NCBI GenBank assembly: GCA_023231065.1
Contig: JALNWE010000004.1
Coordinates: 1-64,000 of the forward strand
Origin: Bacteroidales bacterium
GTDB lineage: Bacteria > Bacteroidota > Bacteroidia > Bacteroidales > FEN-979
Direction of reading: 5' to 3'
Length of the DNA stretch: 64,000 nucleotides
The position numbers were made by a program, and so were the translations under genes. This document shows, one piece after another, positions 27,466 through 36,389 of the stretch (positions are counted from its first letter, which is position 1; each line of letters opens with the position of its first letter). Under the pieces are notes generated by a model that was not told where the DNA came from, did not search any database, and worked only from the letters and a program-made list of their open reading frames with translations.

Positions 27466-30400
27466 TCAATAGTAAATTATTATTTCGGCGGGACAGGTGT
27501 TGACTGATATTTCCTTTTCTGTGAAATCCTTTCTCTCTTCCCCGTTAACGGTTACTTTTGAAGGCAGTTTTGACCCGTTGAAATTTTTTATTTTAATGCC
27601 GTTAGCAGGAAGTTGCAGGTTTCCGGAAATCGAAAAGAGATATTTTTCCTGGTCTTTTTTTATGGCATAGGAGATCTCTCCGTAATAGGTTGGCAAATTT
27701 CCAACGGACATTCCGGTGGGTGAATCAATCCAATCCTGGTACAGCGCTGAAGCAATAACAAGCGATTGATCCTGTTCATTTTCATAAACGAACAGGGCCC
27801 TGATCGCATTGATAAAATCGCTGCCAACCCAGGTATGGGGCATATCTCCGATATAACGCGGAGTGCGGTAATCCTTCCAGACAACTTCGGCCCAATGGTT
27901 CCACCCCTGCGGGCGCTGATCATGCAGGAAAAAATCAATCAGTTCATGGGCCCTTTCCGGTTGATCCAGCATGATAAATGAACCAATCAGCCGGTTTTCG
28001 TAAGGTGTATAATTCACCCAGTCAATTTTCCCGTCCCTCCTGTTTTTGAAAAAGTCATAATATTTGTCAAAAGTATTGTAAACCTGTGGTTTTGGTAAAT
28101 TATTCAATTCATTACAGGGTGTTAAGGCGACCGTTGTGGAGGTGGCATCGAAATCACCCAGTTCAACACAACCGGGTATGTAATCAATATCCCTGTTTTT
28201 CATGGCGAGTTGAAGGGAAGCATATAGGTTTTCCCTGAAGGTATCCCTGACTTTTTTAATCCTCTCATACGCTTCCTGTTCGCCTAAAATTTCCTGGATC
28301 TCAGCCGCGTCTTTCAAACCCTTCATGGTGAAAAAATCATCCCAGTACGAGTGCATGGGTTTTGCCGAATACCCTTCATGACTGATGGATTCAGTGACCA
28401 ATCCATAATAGGCGCGCATGCTGTCGTTCCCGTTTTTAAAACGGTCAGACGATCTTTGGGCGATCAGCGATTCGATGTATTCAACTGCTTTGAGGACATT
28501 TTTATTTTTTGACCGGAGAAAAGCAGTGTCCTTGGTGAAGTTGAAATATTCCTTTACCAGGTAGATCATTTCCCCGTGGCTGTCGTTCTCGGGAACCGGG
28601 TCAGGGCCCCTGAAATCGACCACGCAGGGAACTTTCCCGTTTTCAAACTGGTGATCGGTAAACCAGTCAATAAATTCCTTTACTTCTTTGACGATCCCGG
28701 ATTTCAACAAGGCAGACGAAGTTAACGCCCCGTCGCGGATCCAGCTCCGTTCATAAGACCGGGAACCGGGTTGTATGCCGGATTTATCCCTGTTGACCAG
28801 GATGTAAACGAGATTGGATTTATAGGTATCGACTATTTTGTTTGCAGATTCTGGTAAATTAAACCGGATATGCCCGACTTTCTGTCTCCAGAACTCCGTC
28901 GATTTATTGCATTGCTCCTGAATAAAATTATAACTAAGATTGCCATTCTTGTCGTCTTTACCATAAAACGGGACTACTACAAAGAATTCAGTTTGTTCAC
29001 CCGGGTTTAAGTGTAACGAATATTTAATTATTCCGTTTGCTAACCCGCTTTGATCAACAACGGATTTATTCTGAGGGAGACATCCTTTACGGAGCAAATC
29101 AACAATATTGCCTTCCTCAAACATGCTTGCTCCGAATGCATCATATTTTTTTTGAGAAAGGATGACTTTATCATCATCGACCAGGATCCTGCCATCCCCT
29201 TCCCTGATTGAATTTATCTTCCCTGCGCCACCAGTCAGGTTTAGAAACTGGTAGTATGGATTCACCTGAAAGGGACGGACCAGCAAATAAAATTCAAAAT
29301 CTTTTGGTTCGCCTGAAAGATTGTTAAATGAATAACGGATATTAAGGACCGAATTTTTATTAGCCTCACCGGAAGCTATAATTCCGGTTGTGAATTTCAG
29401 ATCCTTGCAACGCCAGGCAACAGAAGGTATAAAAGTAAATTCCTTTGGATTTTTTGAATCCATCAATTGAGAGGACCTGACATTGCTCCAGTTATACAGT
29501 GAATCCTTGATTTTTATCATTGGTTCGATCGAAAACCGCGCTTTATCCACTTCCACCATCCCATCTTCATTGATCAGCGCTTCCCTAACATCATTGTTAA
29601 CACCGGTTATCGTCCAATAGGAAGCCTGTCCCAGGAAATATCTTGGATAATTTCCTACCGGGGAATTTTTAGCCGCGTAAATCAGGAAATCATTCTGTGT
29701 TAAGGAATTTTCAATATCCGGAAATTTCACTTCACAAATGCCAAACCCCTTACCGGAGCTGCTTTTAATAAAGTTCAGCTTGACGAATTCCGCTTCGGCT
29801 TCGGGGAGCCTGATAAAACTGACCTCATTCCCGTTGGATTGAATGGAGCAGGGTTTTTCCCATTTTTTACCGTCTTCTGATATAAGAACATCAAAATCTT
29901 TTGCGGCATGGTCTTTCAGCCAGCCGATCTGTACGCCGCCAAATTCCCTTTTGGCCTTAAAGTCAATAATAATTTCCTGATTGTCAGTACCATCGCTTTG
30001 CCAGGATGTTCCATCTAAACCATCCATGATAAAGTCAGGCGAATGGCCCTTGATATAGGAGGATGCTTTAACAGATGGCGATGGATAGGATTTTGTTTCA
30101 GGAGGAAGTTTTTCAAATTTCAGGTCATCAATCCAGATCGTTCCTTTGCCCCCAACAAAGGAGGCAATGGTAAATTCGATCCGGTCAACTCTTTTGAAGC
30201 TTTGATCAGTTGTTGGTCCCCATGCAAAGTGGATATGTCTTTTTTTAATCCGGATCTTTTTCCATTCGCGGGGGAAGTCATAATTGCGGTTATTGACCCA
30301 CCAGACATTGTTCCCGGCGCTGTCAATGAATTTTATTTCAAAATTGTTCGCGGGGGAATCAGCCTTCAAGTAAAAGGTGAATTCATAATTATCCGGAAGA

Positions 30401-31971
30401 TCGATGGGGAAAAGCTTCTGTATCCCTCCGTAACCGATTCCTTTTGTGAAATCATAATCGAGCCGGATAGCATTGCCGTATAATCCTTTTTCATTGGTAA
30501 GTTTCAGGTTAACCCCGTCGGACTGGATGAAGGCCCAGCCATTTTTGTTCCCGAATTCATCCAGGGTCATAATCTGAGTGTGGGGCGCCGGGGAATATTC
30601 AAATCCGAGTTTGTTCAAACCATTCTGAATGACCGGATCCTTCATGACATAATTCCAAACAAGCCCTGTCCTGAAATTTTCCACCATGATTAGCAAAGGG
30701 CCCTGATCGATACCGATAAAATCGTCGTTGAACCACTTGGCTGTCGGATTGAAAGCGTCATAATAACCATATTTGCCCCATAGTCTATTGCCATATTTTT
30801 TATTGATCGACTGTACCGTAGGCAACACGATTTCAGGAGCGAAGGGCAAAGATGCGAGCGAAGCGTAAGGAGCAATGGTCCCATCATCGAAATAGTTGAA
30901 ATCAGGTCCGCTTGTTCCCCTGCCGGCATAGCCCAAAAATTTCTTATCTCCGAAATTATATTTATCCGTGGGCCCGTCACTTGCCGTAACGCCCCAGCAA
31001 AGCGAATCATAACCAACCCATCCCTTCGGGTTATCCATGGCATATTGCCGTTGGACATAAGTTGCGCGGCGTGAGTTTTCGAAGTAATCGATTCCCTTTT
31101 CCTTCATATATGCATCAGCGATTCCGCGAAAATCGATGAACGCCTGTGAAAACTGATGACCGAATAAAGGGGGAAAAGCCACGTGCGACAAACCTTTATA
31201 AGGGGTGTACCATTGATATGACTGTAACCATGACTGGTAGCTTTTTTCAATATTTTTCATCCCGCTCCCGGCAGCCAAAACATAAAGCAGTAAAGCTTCA
31301 TTATAACCGCTCCATCCATAATCGTGCAACCCTTTTTCGGGAGTCCATCCCATGGAAATGGTAGAAGCGAATTTTCCCGAATCAGGCATTTCCATGAAGT
31401 CCCAGTCGATCCTACCCAGTAATTTTGCTGCCAGCGAACGGATCTGGTTTTCAACTTCATTGTCCTTGTTGTAATAATTCCTTGCAAAAATGATCCCCAT
31501 CATGAGTATCCCCGTGTCGATGGATGACAGTTCGCAATTCCATTCCCTTGTCCCGGAATTCATCCGGAGGAAATGATAATAAAATCCCTTGTATCCTGTC
31601 GCGTTGTTATCAGCGCTTTGGACCGACTGGTCAAAGAATGTCAGAATCCTGAGCGTGATCGTTGCCGCCTGTTCACGGGTTATCCATTTCCTTTCAGCCC
31701 CGATGGCAAAGGATGGGATTCCAAAACCTGTGGATGCGATGCTGGCAGGAGCCCAGGTCGCAGTCCGGTCTTTTACAATTCCCCACACCGGATGATGTTC
31801 CTTTAAAAAGAAAAGAAAAGTCTTATGTTGAATAGAGTCGAGCATGGATTCCTCATCGTGGGTCAATTTATAATCGACTTTTCCCTGGGATTTGAACACA
31901 ATTTGCTGGCACCGGGCAGCGGTCAGGGTAAAAATAAAAGCCACAAACAATAAAATCTTACCGACCTTCAT
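27466..31971 (-). CDS. Two-headed protein: divergent GH144, carbohydrate-binding modules, and unassigned (alpha/alpha)6 enzyme
   Basis: A 1501-residue secreted protein with a signal peptide at about 1-22; the AARC sequence is not a good lipobox. Residues about 45-460 are a GH144/glycoamylase-type barrel (STGFGIPSFAIG, ELSSIDTGILMMG, HDYGWSGYNEALLLY, SLPFAPEIVLPTV). Residues about 470-640 are a jelly-roll carbohydrate-binding-like domain. Residues about 645-745 are an F5/8-type discoidin domain (SPDFIMDGLDGTSWQSD, then EFVKLNFI). Residues about 760-1010 are beta-rich, and about 1040-1420 form a second (alpha/alpha)6 region with RSYERSWIRDGALTSSALL, WVNYTPYENRLIGSFIML and DMPHTWVGSDFINAIRALF. 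A small beta domain ends it. Relative to characterised GH144 enzymes the D/D/E cluster is changed, but the GYNE Glu is kept. It lies between GH3 and the GPH gene in the glucan locus, so it is likely a periplasmic oligoglucan-processing enzyme. Confidence 0.7.
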   Translation of the reverse strand: MKVGKILLFVAFIFTLTAARCQQIVFKSQGKVDYKLTHDEESMLDSIQHKTFLFFLKEHHPVWGIVKDRTATWAPASIASTGFGIPSFAIGAERKWITREQAATITLRILTFFDQSVQSADNNATGYKGFYYHFLRMNSGTREWNCELSSIDTGILMMGIIFARNYYNKDNEVENQIRSLAAKLLGRIDWDFMEMPDSGKFASTISMGWTPEKGLHDYGWSGYNEALLLYVLAAGSGMKNIEKSYQSWLQSYQWYTPYKGLSHVAFPPLFGHQFSQAFIDFRGIADAYMKEKGIDYFENSRRATYVQRQYAMDNPKGWVGYDSLCWGVTASDGPTDKYNFGDKKFLGYAGRGTSGPDFNYFDDGTIAPYASLASLPFAPEIVLPTVQSINKKYGNRLWGKYGYYDAFNPTAKWFNDDFIGIDQGPLLIMVENFRTGLVWNYVMKDPVIQNGLNKLGFEYSPAPHTQIMTLDEFGNKNGWAFIQSDGVNLKLTNEKGLYGNAIRLDYDFTKGIGYGGIQKLFPIDLPDNYEFTFYLKADSPANNFEIKFIDSAGNNVWWVNNRNYDFPREWKKIRIKKRHIHFAWGPTTDQSFKRVDRIEFTIASFVGGKGTIWIDDLKFEKLPPETKSYPSPSVKASSYIKGHSPDFIMDGLDGTSWQSDGTDNQEIIIDFKAKREFGGVQIGWLKDHAAKDFDVLISEDGKKWEKPCSIQSNGNEVSFIRLPEAEAEFVKLNFIKSSSGKGFGICEVKFPDIENSLTQNDFLIYAAKNSPVGNYPRYFLGQASYWTITGVNNDVREALINEDGMVEVDKARFSIEPMIKIKDSLYNWSNVRSSQLMDSKNPKEFTFIPSVAWRCKDLKFTTGIIASGEANKNSVLNIRYSFNNLSGEPKDFEFYLLVRPFQVNPYYQFLNLTGGAGKINSIREGDGRILVDDDKVILSQKKYDAFGASMFEEGNIVDLLRKGCLPQNKSVVDQSGLANGIIKYSLHLNPGEQTEFFVVVPFYGKDDKNGNLSYNFIQEQCNKSTEFWRQKVGHIRFNLPESANKIVDTYKSNLVYILVNRDKSGIQPGSRSYERSWIRDGALTSSALLKSGIVKEVKEFIDWFTDHQFENGKVPCVVDFRGPDPVPENDSHGEMIYLVKEYFNFTKDTAFLRSKNKNVLKAVEYIESLIAQRSSDRFKNGNDSMRAYYGLVTESISHEGYSAKPMHSYWDDFFTMKGLKDAAEIQEILGEQEAYERIKKVRDTFRENLYASLQLAMKNRDIDYIPGCVELGDFDATSTTVALTPCNELNNLPKPQVYNTFDKYYDFFKNRRDGKIDWVNYTPYENRLIGSFIMLDQPERAHELIDFFLHDQRPQGWNHWAEVVWKDYRTPRYIGDMPHTWVGSDFINAIRALFVYENEQDQSLVIASALYQDWIDSPTGMSVGNLPTYYGEISYAIKKDQEKYLFSISGNLQLPANGIKIKNFNGSKLPSKVTVNGEERKDFTEKEISVNTCPAEIIIYY

Positions 31972-32030
31972 ATAAATGTCCTTTAAAAGTTTAATTCCCG
32001 ATCATTTTACCCTGGACCATCAGAATCACT

Positions 32031-34271
32031 TCAGTTCAGGAAAATAGATGTTGAGATTGTTTCCTTTGAATTGGAGCCTATTTGGATGATAAATTCACCA
32101 GGTTCCCAGTATTTTTTCAGATCGGGATGATAAAAGGCAAGATCATCCCTGGTCAGGATAAAGGTTATTGTCCTTGTTTTTCCTTTAGGGACCAGTATTT
32201 TTTGGAACCCTTTAAGCTCTTTAACCGGGCGGGTAATGGCGCCAATTTTGTCATGGACATATAGCTGGACCACTTCTTCCCCATCGCGGTCACCGGTGTT
32301 GGTAACATGGGCCCTGATATTGACAGTGTCCCCTGAAAGGGTAGCTTCCAGACCAGAATATGTGAATGAGGTATAGCTTAACCCATATCCGAATGGGTAA
32401 AGAGGATCATTGTCAACATCAAGGTAACGGGAAACGTATTTTTCATCCGGTTTTTCAGGGTTAAACGGTCTCCCTGTATTTTTTGAATTATAAAACAACG
32501 GGATCTGTCCGACATTTTTAGGGAAAGTCATGGTCAGTTTGCCCGATGGGTTGATATCACCGAAAAGGATGTCGGCGATTCCATTTCCTGCCTGGGTCCC
32601 CCCAAACCATGATTCGAGGATGGCAGGCGCAATTTCGTTCAGCCTGGTCAAAGTCAGCGGGCGTCCGTTGAACAACACCACCACGATCGGTTTCCCCGTA
32701 TTGATGATCATTTCAGCCAGTTCTTCCTGTACGCCGGGAAGGTTGAGACCGGAGCGGCTGGCGGCTTCTCCGCTCATTTCGCGATCCTCTCCCAGCGCGA
32801 GTATCACGTAATCTGCATGGTTTGCCACATCCAGGGCTTTTTCGAACCCGCTTTTGTCGGCATCGTTCACATTACATCCTTTTTCAAAGACGACCGGTAT
32901 CTTTCCGTTGACCTTGTTTCTAATTCCTTCCAGAAGGGTAATGCACTTTTCCCATTCTCCCGCCGCTGACCAGCCACCCAGCATGTCTCCCTTTGAATCG
33001 GCCAGCGGGCCAATCACGGCGATGCTTCCAACCCCTGCGGGAATGGGAAGCGTTTGTTTGTCATTCTTCAGCAGGACACAACTTTCGGTAACCATTTTCC
33101 GGGCCAAGGCCAGCTTTTCCGGGGTCATGATCTCTGTTTCCTGGCGCGTTTTATTGCAATAACGATAGGGATCTTCAAAAAGTCCTAACAGCGCTTTGGC
33201 TTCTAATACTGACCGTACGGCTTCATCGATCCTCGCCTGAGAGACTTTTTTTTCGTTCAATAATTCTCCAAGGTAATTCAAAAACGTACTACCCTCCATG
33301 TCCATATCCACGCCGGCATTTATCGCCAACCGGGCAGCATCCTTATTGTCTTCCGCAACGCCATGATTGACCATTTCATTGATGGCGGTCCAGTCAGTCA
33401 CAATAAATCCCTTAAAACCCCATTCTTTTCTCAGGAGATCAGTCAGGAGCCAGGCATTGCAGGTGGAAGGGATCCCGGCTATTTCATTGAAAGAGGTCAT
33501 AAGAGACCCGGCGCCGGCATCAACAGCCGCTTTGTAAGGAGGAAGATACCATTCATACAGGGAGACTGGCGACATATCCACGGGGTTATAATCGCGACCA
33601 GCCATAGCGGCCCCGTAGGCGGCAAAATGCTTAACACAAGCCATGAGGGTGTTTTCTGATTTCAGGTCATTGCCCTGGAATCCCCTGACCCTGGCTGCCG
33701 CGATCTTACCCCCTAACCATGCGTCTTCACCGGCGGCTTCCATCACCCTTCCCCACCGGGGATCACGCGCTATATCGACCATCGGCGCAAAAGTCCAGTT
33801 GATCCCTGCCGCGGTAGCTTCAATGGCCGCAACCCGTTCGGCTTCTTCAATCAGCTTTAAATTCCAGGTGCAAGCCTGGCCTAAAGGGATCGGAAAGATC
33901 GTACGGAACCCATGGATCACATCATAACCAAAAAGCAAAGGGATCTTCATCCGGGACCCTTCCACTGCCAGCTTTTGTACTTCCCGGACATAATCAACCG
34001 AGAAGGCATTTAAAACGGCTCCTGCATTACCCTCTTTGATCAGTTTTTTGTAATCATTATTCATCGATGGCCCCGTGTTGTCCCATCCTGATGCAAACAG
34101 CGAAAGCTGACCGATCTTTTCTTCGATGGTCATCTGCCTCATTAAAGTTTCGATTTTTATCTGATCGGCAGGAGAAATATTTTGTCTGGTATTTTTCTGT
34201 GCTTCAACTGAATGACATAAAATCAGTATGGCAACCAGCAGGAAAAGGATTTTCGGTTTGGAACTTTTCAT
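32031..34271 (-). CDS. GH3 beta-glucosidase, probably acting on sophorose-type oligosaccharides
   Basis: The ATG at 34271 (a TTG lies one codon upstream) gives a 746-residue secreted enzyme with signal peptide MKSSKPKILFLLVAILILCH. The N-terminal barrel has MRQMTIEEKIGQLSLF, IPLLFGYDVIHGFRTIFP, APMVDIARDPRWGRVMEA, CVKHFAAYGA and GFIVTDWTAINEM, where the Asp (about residue 291) is the GH3 nucleophile. The second domain carries YVILALGEDREMSGEAASR, and a C-terminal fibronectin-III-like domain ends the protein. Related Bacteroides enzymes in GH144 loci prefer sophorose and longer beta-1,2-oligosaccharides, which is the inferred role here. No lipobox is seen, so it is probably periplasmic. It lies 33 bp downstream of the GH144 lipoprotein gene. 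Confidence 0.85.
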   Translation of the reverse strand: MKSSKPKILFLLVAILILCHSVEAQKNTRQNISPADQIKIETLMRQMTIEEKIGQLSLFASGWDNTGPSMNNDYKKLIKEGNAGAVLNAFSVDYVREVQKLAVEGSRMKIPLLFGYDVIHGFRTIFPIPLGQACTWNLKLIEEAERVAAIEATAAGINWTFAPMVDIARDPRWGRVMEAAGEDAWLGGKIAAARVRGFQGNDLKSENTLMACVKHFAAYGAAMAGRDYNPVDMSPVSLYEWYLPPYKAAVDAGAGSLMTSFNEIAGIPSTCNAWLLTDLLRKEWGFKGFIVTDWTAINEMVNHGVAEDNKDAARLAINAGVDMDMEGSTFLNYLGELLNEKKVSQARIDEAVRSVLEAKALLGLFEDPYRYCNKTRQETEIMTPEKLALARKMVTESCVLLKNDKQTLPIPAGVGSIAVIGPLADSKGDMLGGWSAAGEWEKCITLLEGIRNKVNGKIPVVFEKGCNVNDADKSGFEKALDVANHADYVILALGEDREMSGEAASRSGLNLPGVQEELAEMIINTGKPIVVVLFNGRPLTLTRLNEIAPAILESWFGGTQAGNGIADILFGDINPSGKLTMTFPKNVGQIPLFYNSKNTGRPFNPEKPDEKYVSRYLDVDNDPLYPFGYGLSYTSFTYSGLEATLSGDTVNIRAHVTNTGDRDGEEVVQLYVHDKIGAITRPVKELKGFQKILVPKGKTRTITFILTRDDLAFYHPDLKKYWEPGEFIIQIGSNSKETISTSIFLN

Positions 34272-34304
34272 CAAGGGCGGCCCATTATGAATTGTTAATA
34301 AAAA

Positions 34305-36287
34305 TCAATGAGTGAACCCAAGTTTTGTAAGGCCGGCCTGGACTTCGGGCGACGACATGAAGAGGTTCCATAAAAGGGCGGTCCGGTAATTTTCGATCAT
34401 ACAAACGATCGGTCCCTCATCGATGGCAAGATAGGAATCGGCCCACCATCCTTCAGTTACATCATAAGCATCATAAAAGCCATAATTTCCCCACAGACGA
34501 TCCCCCAACTGGTAATAGAAAAACCGGATCGTGTTCATGGATTGTGTTGGGACATACGGCAAAGCGGATATGGCGGCAGTGGGTGTTATGACCCCAAGGT
34601 CGTTGGCAGGTGACTGGGCATCGTAGCCCCAGGGGTTGTCACTGGCTGTAAGCCCCCATGAAAGTTTGCTATAATCCATGTAGCCATTGGGATTTGTAAA
34701 ACAGTGAGTCCAGTTGATCAACGATTGGTTCACATTCTGTTCCCAGTAATTGGCATATTGATCCTGGAGATTTCGCGGATCAAGACCGAGAAACGAGTAA
34801 TGGGTAAAGAAAAGCGGACCGCCATAAGGGTCCCCCAGTGGGAGACGATATCCATAATAGCTGTTGCCATTTTTAATAGCCCCGCTTTTTGCATATCCCT
34901 GGTGATAAACCACGGCCGGTATTGGATGAGTGGTCGAGGTGGCAGCAACGATATAGGTGATCAAAGTTTCGTTGTAACCCTGGATGGGCATGTTCATATG
35001 CCATTGGTAATTGGGGGACCAATGCCAGTAGAGGACATTCTGGCCATTCTGCCTGAACCAGTCGTATTCAACGGCATCGGTCAGCGTGGTAATCCGCTGG
35101 ATCAGGGTTTGCTCCGCGGGTATCGCGGCATCCAGGTATTGCTTCATCGCGATCAGCCCTTCGATCATATAGGAAGTTTCAACCAGATCTGCCCCGTCAT
35201 CATAAGTGGTGAAAGGATGGACCCTTCCCGTACTCCCGTTCAGCCAATGGGGCCAGGCGCCATGATACCGGTCGCAGGTTTCCAGAAAGGTCAATATTTT
35301 ATTCATCCGGGTCAGTCCCTGGTCGCGCGTTATGAATCCCCGTTCCATACCTACAATTAAAGCCATGACCCCAAAACCGGAACCACCGATGGTAACGACA
35401 TCGCCGGAGGTATTTCGTTCTCTCGCCAGTCCACAGTTCGGATGGGCAAAATCGTAAAAGTATCGGAATGTCTGTTCCTGTACCAGGGTAAGGAGCTGAT
35501 CATCCGGAATGATGGGAAATTTGGGCGTTGAATCCAGCGCGGTATAGAACGCGTTGTAAAAGCCATCGAAAGGGAACCCGTTTTGGGAGGTTAAATTCTT
35601 AGAAATATTCAAAAAGCACCTGGAATAGTCCGTCAATTGTTTTGAATTTGTGATAAGGAGTTTTTTATTTTCATTGGTGAGAGAAAAGATAAGCGGCATC
35701 CCTGACGACATAGTAAAAAAAGAGCTAAGGGTTGAAGGGTCCAAAGGGTCCGAAAAGGTAATTTCAACTTTCACAGAATCCTTTTTCCCATTGATATTTT
35801 TCGGGACCATGGGCACCTGGAAAGGTTGTTTGTTTATGGTGATGGTTTCGATAGTGAGTTTACCGGCAATTGTGGTGAAAAGTAACTCTACTCCCGTGAA
35901 TGTTTCGCCGTTGATTCCTTTTAATCCTGATGTGACCTGCAATCGATAGTTTGCGGAATGATCCAGCGGTTGTTGAAAAACAAGCCGGACCGCTGTATTG
36001 TTTTGAAACAGCGTAAGGTCACAGGGTATTTCTGTATTATTGGTTTTTGTGAGTAAAATGCTGCCATTTGCAGAAGAAGGGTCAAGGGTGTTATTAAAAT
36101 ATATATAAATAGAGCTGTCAACCGGGACATCTTTGGCCGTCTCCCCGATTTTAAGAATTACAGGCCCGGCTTTTACCTGTGCTAACTGGATTGAACCGGT
36201 CGGTGTATCTGAACTTTTCTTTTTACACCCGGTACAGAAAAAAATGGCAACTACCAGGAATGCTGCAATAATCGGATAAACTCTCAT
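34305..36287 (-). CDS. GH144 endo-beta-1,2-glucanase, surface lipoprotein with two Ig-like domains
   Basis: A 660-residue lipoprotein (FFCTGCKKKSSD, lipid-bearing Cys at about 21; the charged Lys run may favour surface export). Two bacterial Ig-like (Big_5-type) domains lie at about 35-145 and 150-250. The GH144 barrel (about 265-660) has GSGFGVMALIVGMERGFI, YDDGADLVETSYMIEG (about 358-373) and IQGYNETLITYIV (about 440), and GLTASDNPWGYDA. The spacing D-x3-D-x2-E plus a Glu 70 residues later matches Asp135, Asp139, Glu142 and Glu211 of the Chitinophaga GH144 enzyme, so a true endo-beta-1,2-glucanase is well supported. It follows a hairpin terminator after the LamG gene and leads the downstream enzyme genes. 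Confidence 0.85.
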   Translation of the reverse strand: MRVYPIIAAFLVVAIFFCTGCKKKSSDTPTGSIQLAQVKAGPVILKIGETAKDVPVDSSIYIYFNNTLDPSSANGSILLTKTNNTEIPCDLTLFQNNTAVRLVFQQPLDHSANYRLQVTSGLKGINGETFTGVELLFTTIAGKLTIETITINKQPFQVPMVPKNINGKKDSVKVEITFSDPLDPSTLSSFFTMSSGMPLIFSLTNENKKLLITNSKQLTDYSRCFLNISKNLTSQNGFPFDGFYNAFYTALDSTPKFPIIPDDQLLTLVQEQTFRYFYDFAHPNCGLARERNTSGDVVTIGGSGFGVMALIVGMERGFITRDQGLTRMNKILTFLETCDRYHGAWPHWLNGSTGRVHPFTTYDDGADLVETSYMIEGLIAMKQYLDAAIPAEQTLIQRITTLTDAVEYDWFRQNGQNVLYWHWSPNYQWHMNMPIQGYNETLITYIVAATSTTHPIPAVVYHQGYAKSGAIKNGNSYYGYRLPLGDPYGGPLFFTHYSFLGLDPRNLQDQYANYWEQNVNQSLINWTHCFTNPNGYMDYSKLSWGLTASDNPWGYDAQSPANDLGVITPTAAISALPYVPTQSMNTIRFFYYQLGDRLWGNYGFYDAYDVTEGWWADSYLAIDEGPIVCMIENYRTALLWNLFMSSPEVQAGLTKLGFTH

Positions 36288-36327
36288 ATTAAAACCCTCT
36301 TTATCAAATTCAGTTTTATTTGGAAAA

Positions 36328-36372
36328 AAGAGGGTGTCTCAAAAGAAATTTTGCTTTTGCGGCACCCTCTTC
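36328..36372 (-). terminator. Intercistronic terminator / attenuator inside the glucan locus
   Basis: On the minus strand AAGAGGGTG pairs with CACCCTCTT, with an inner GCAAAAG/CTTTTG(C or A) stem, followed by TTTTTTCC. It starts 18 bases past the stop of the LamG gene and before the GH144 gene. As the enzyme genes continue on the same strand, it probably reduces transcription from the SusCD promoter rather than ending the locus. A weak TGAATTTG (near 36310) might be a secondary promoter. Confidence 0.7.
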
Positions 36373-36389
36373 CGGATAAATAATTGGGA

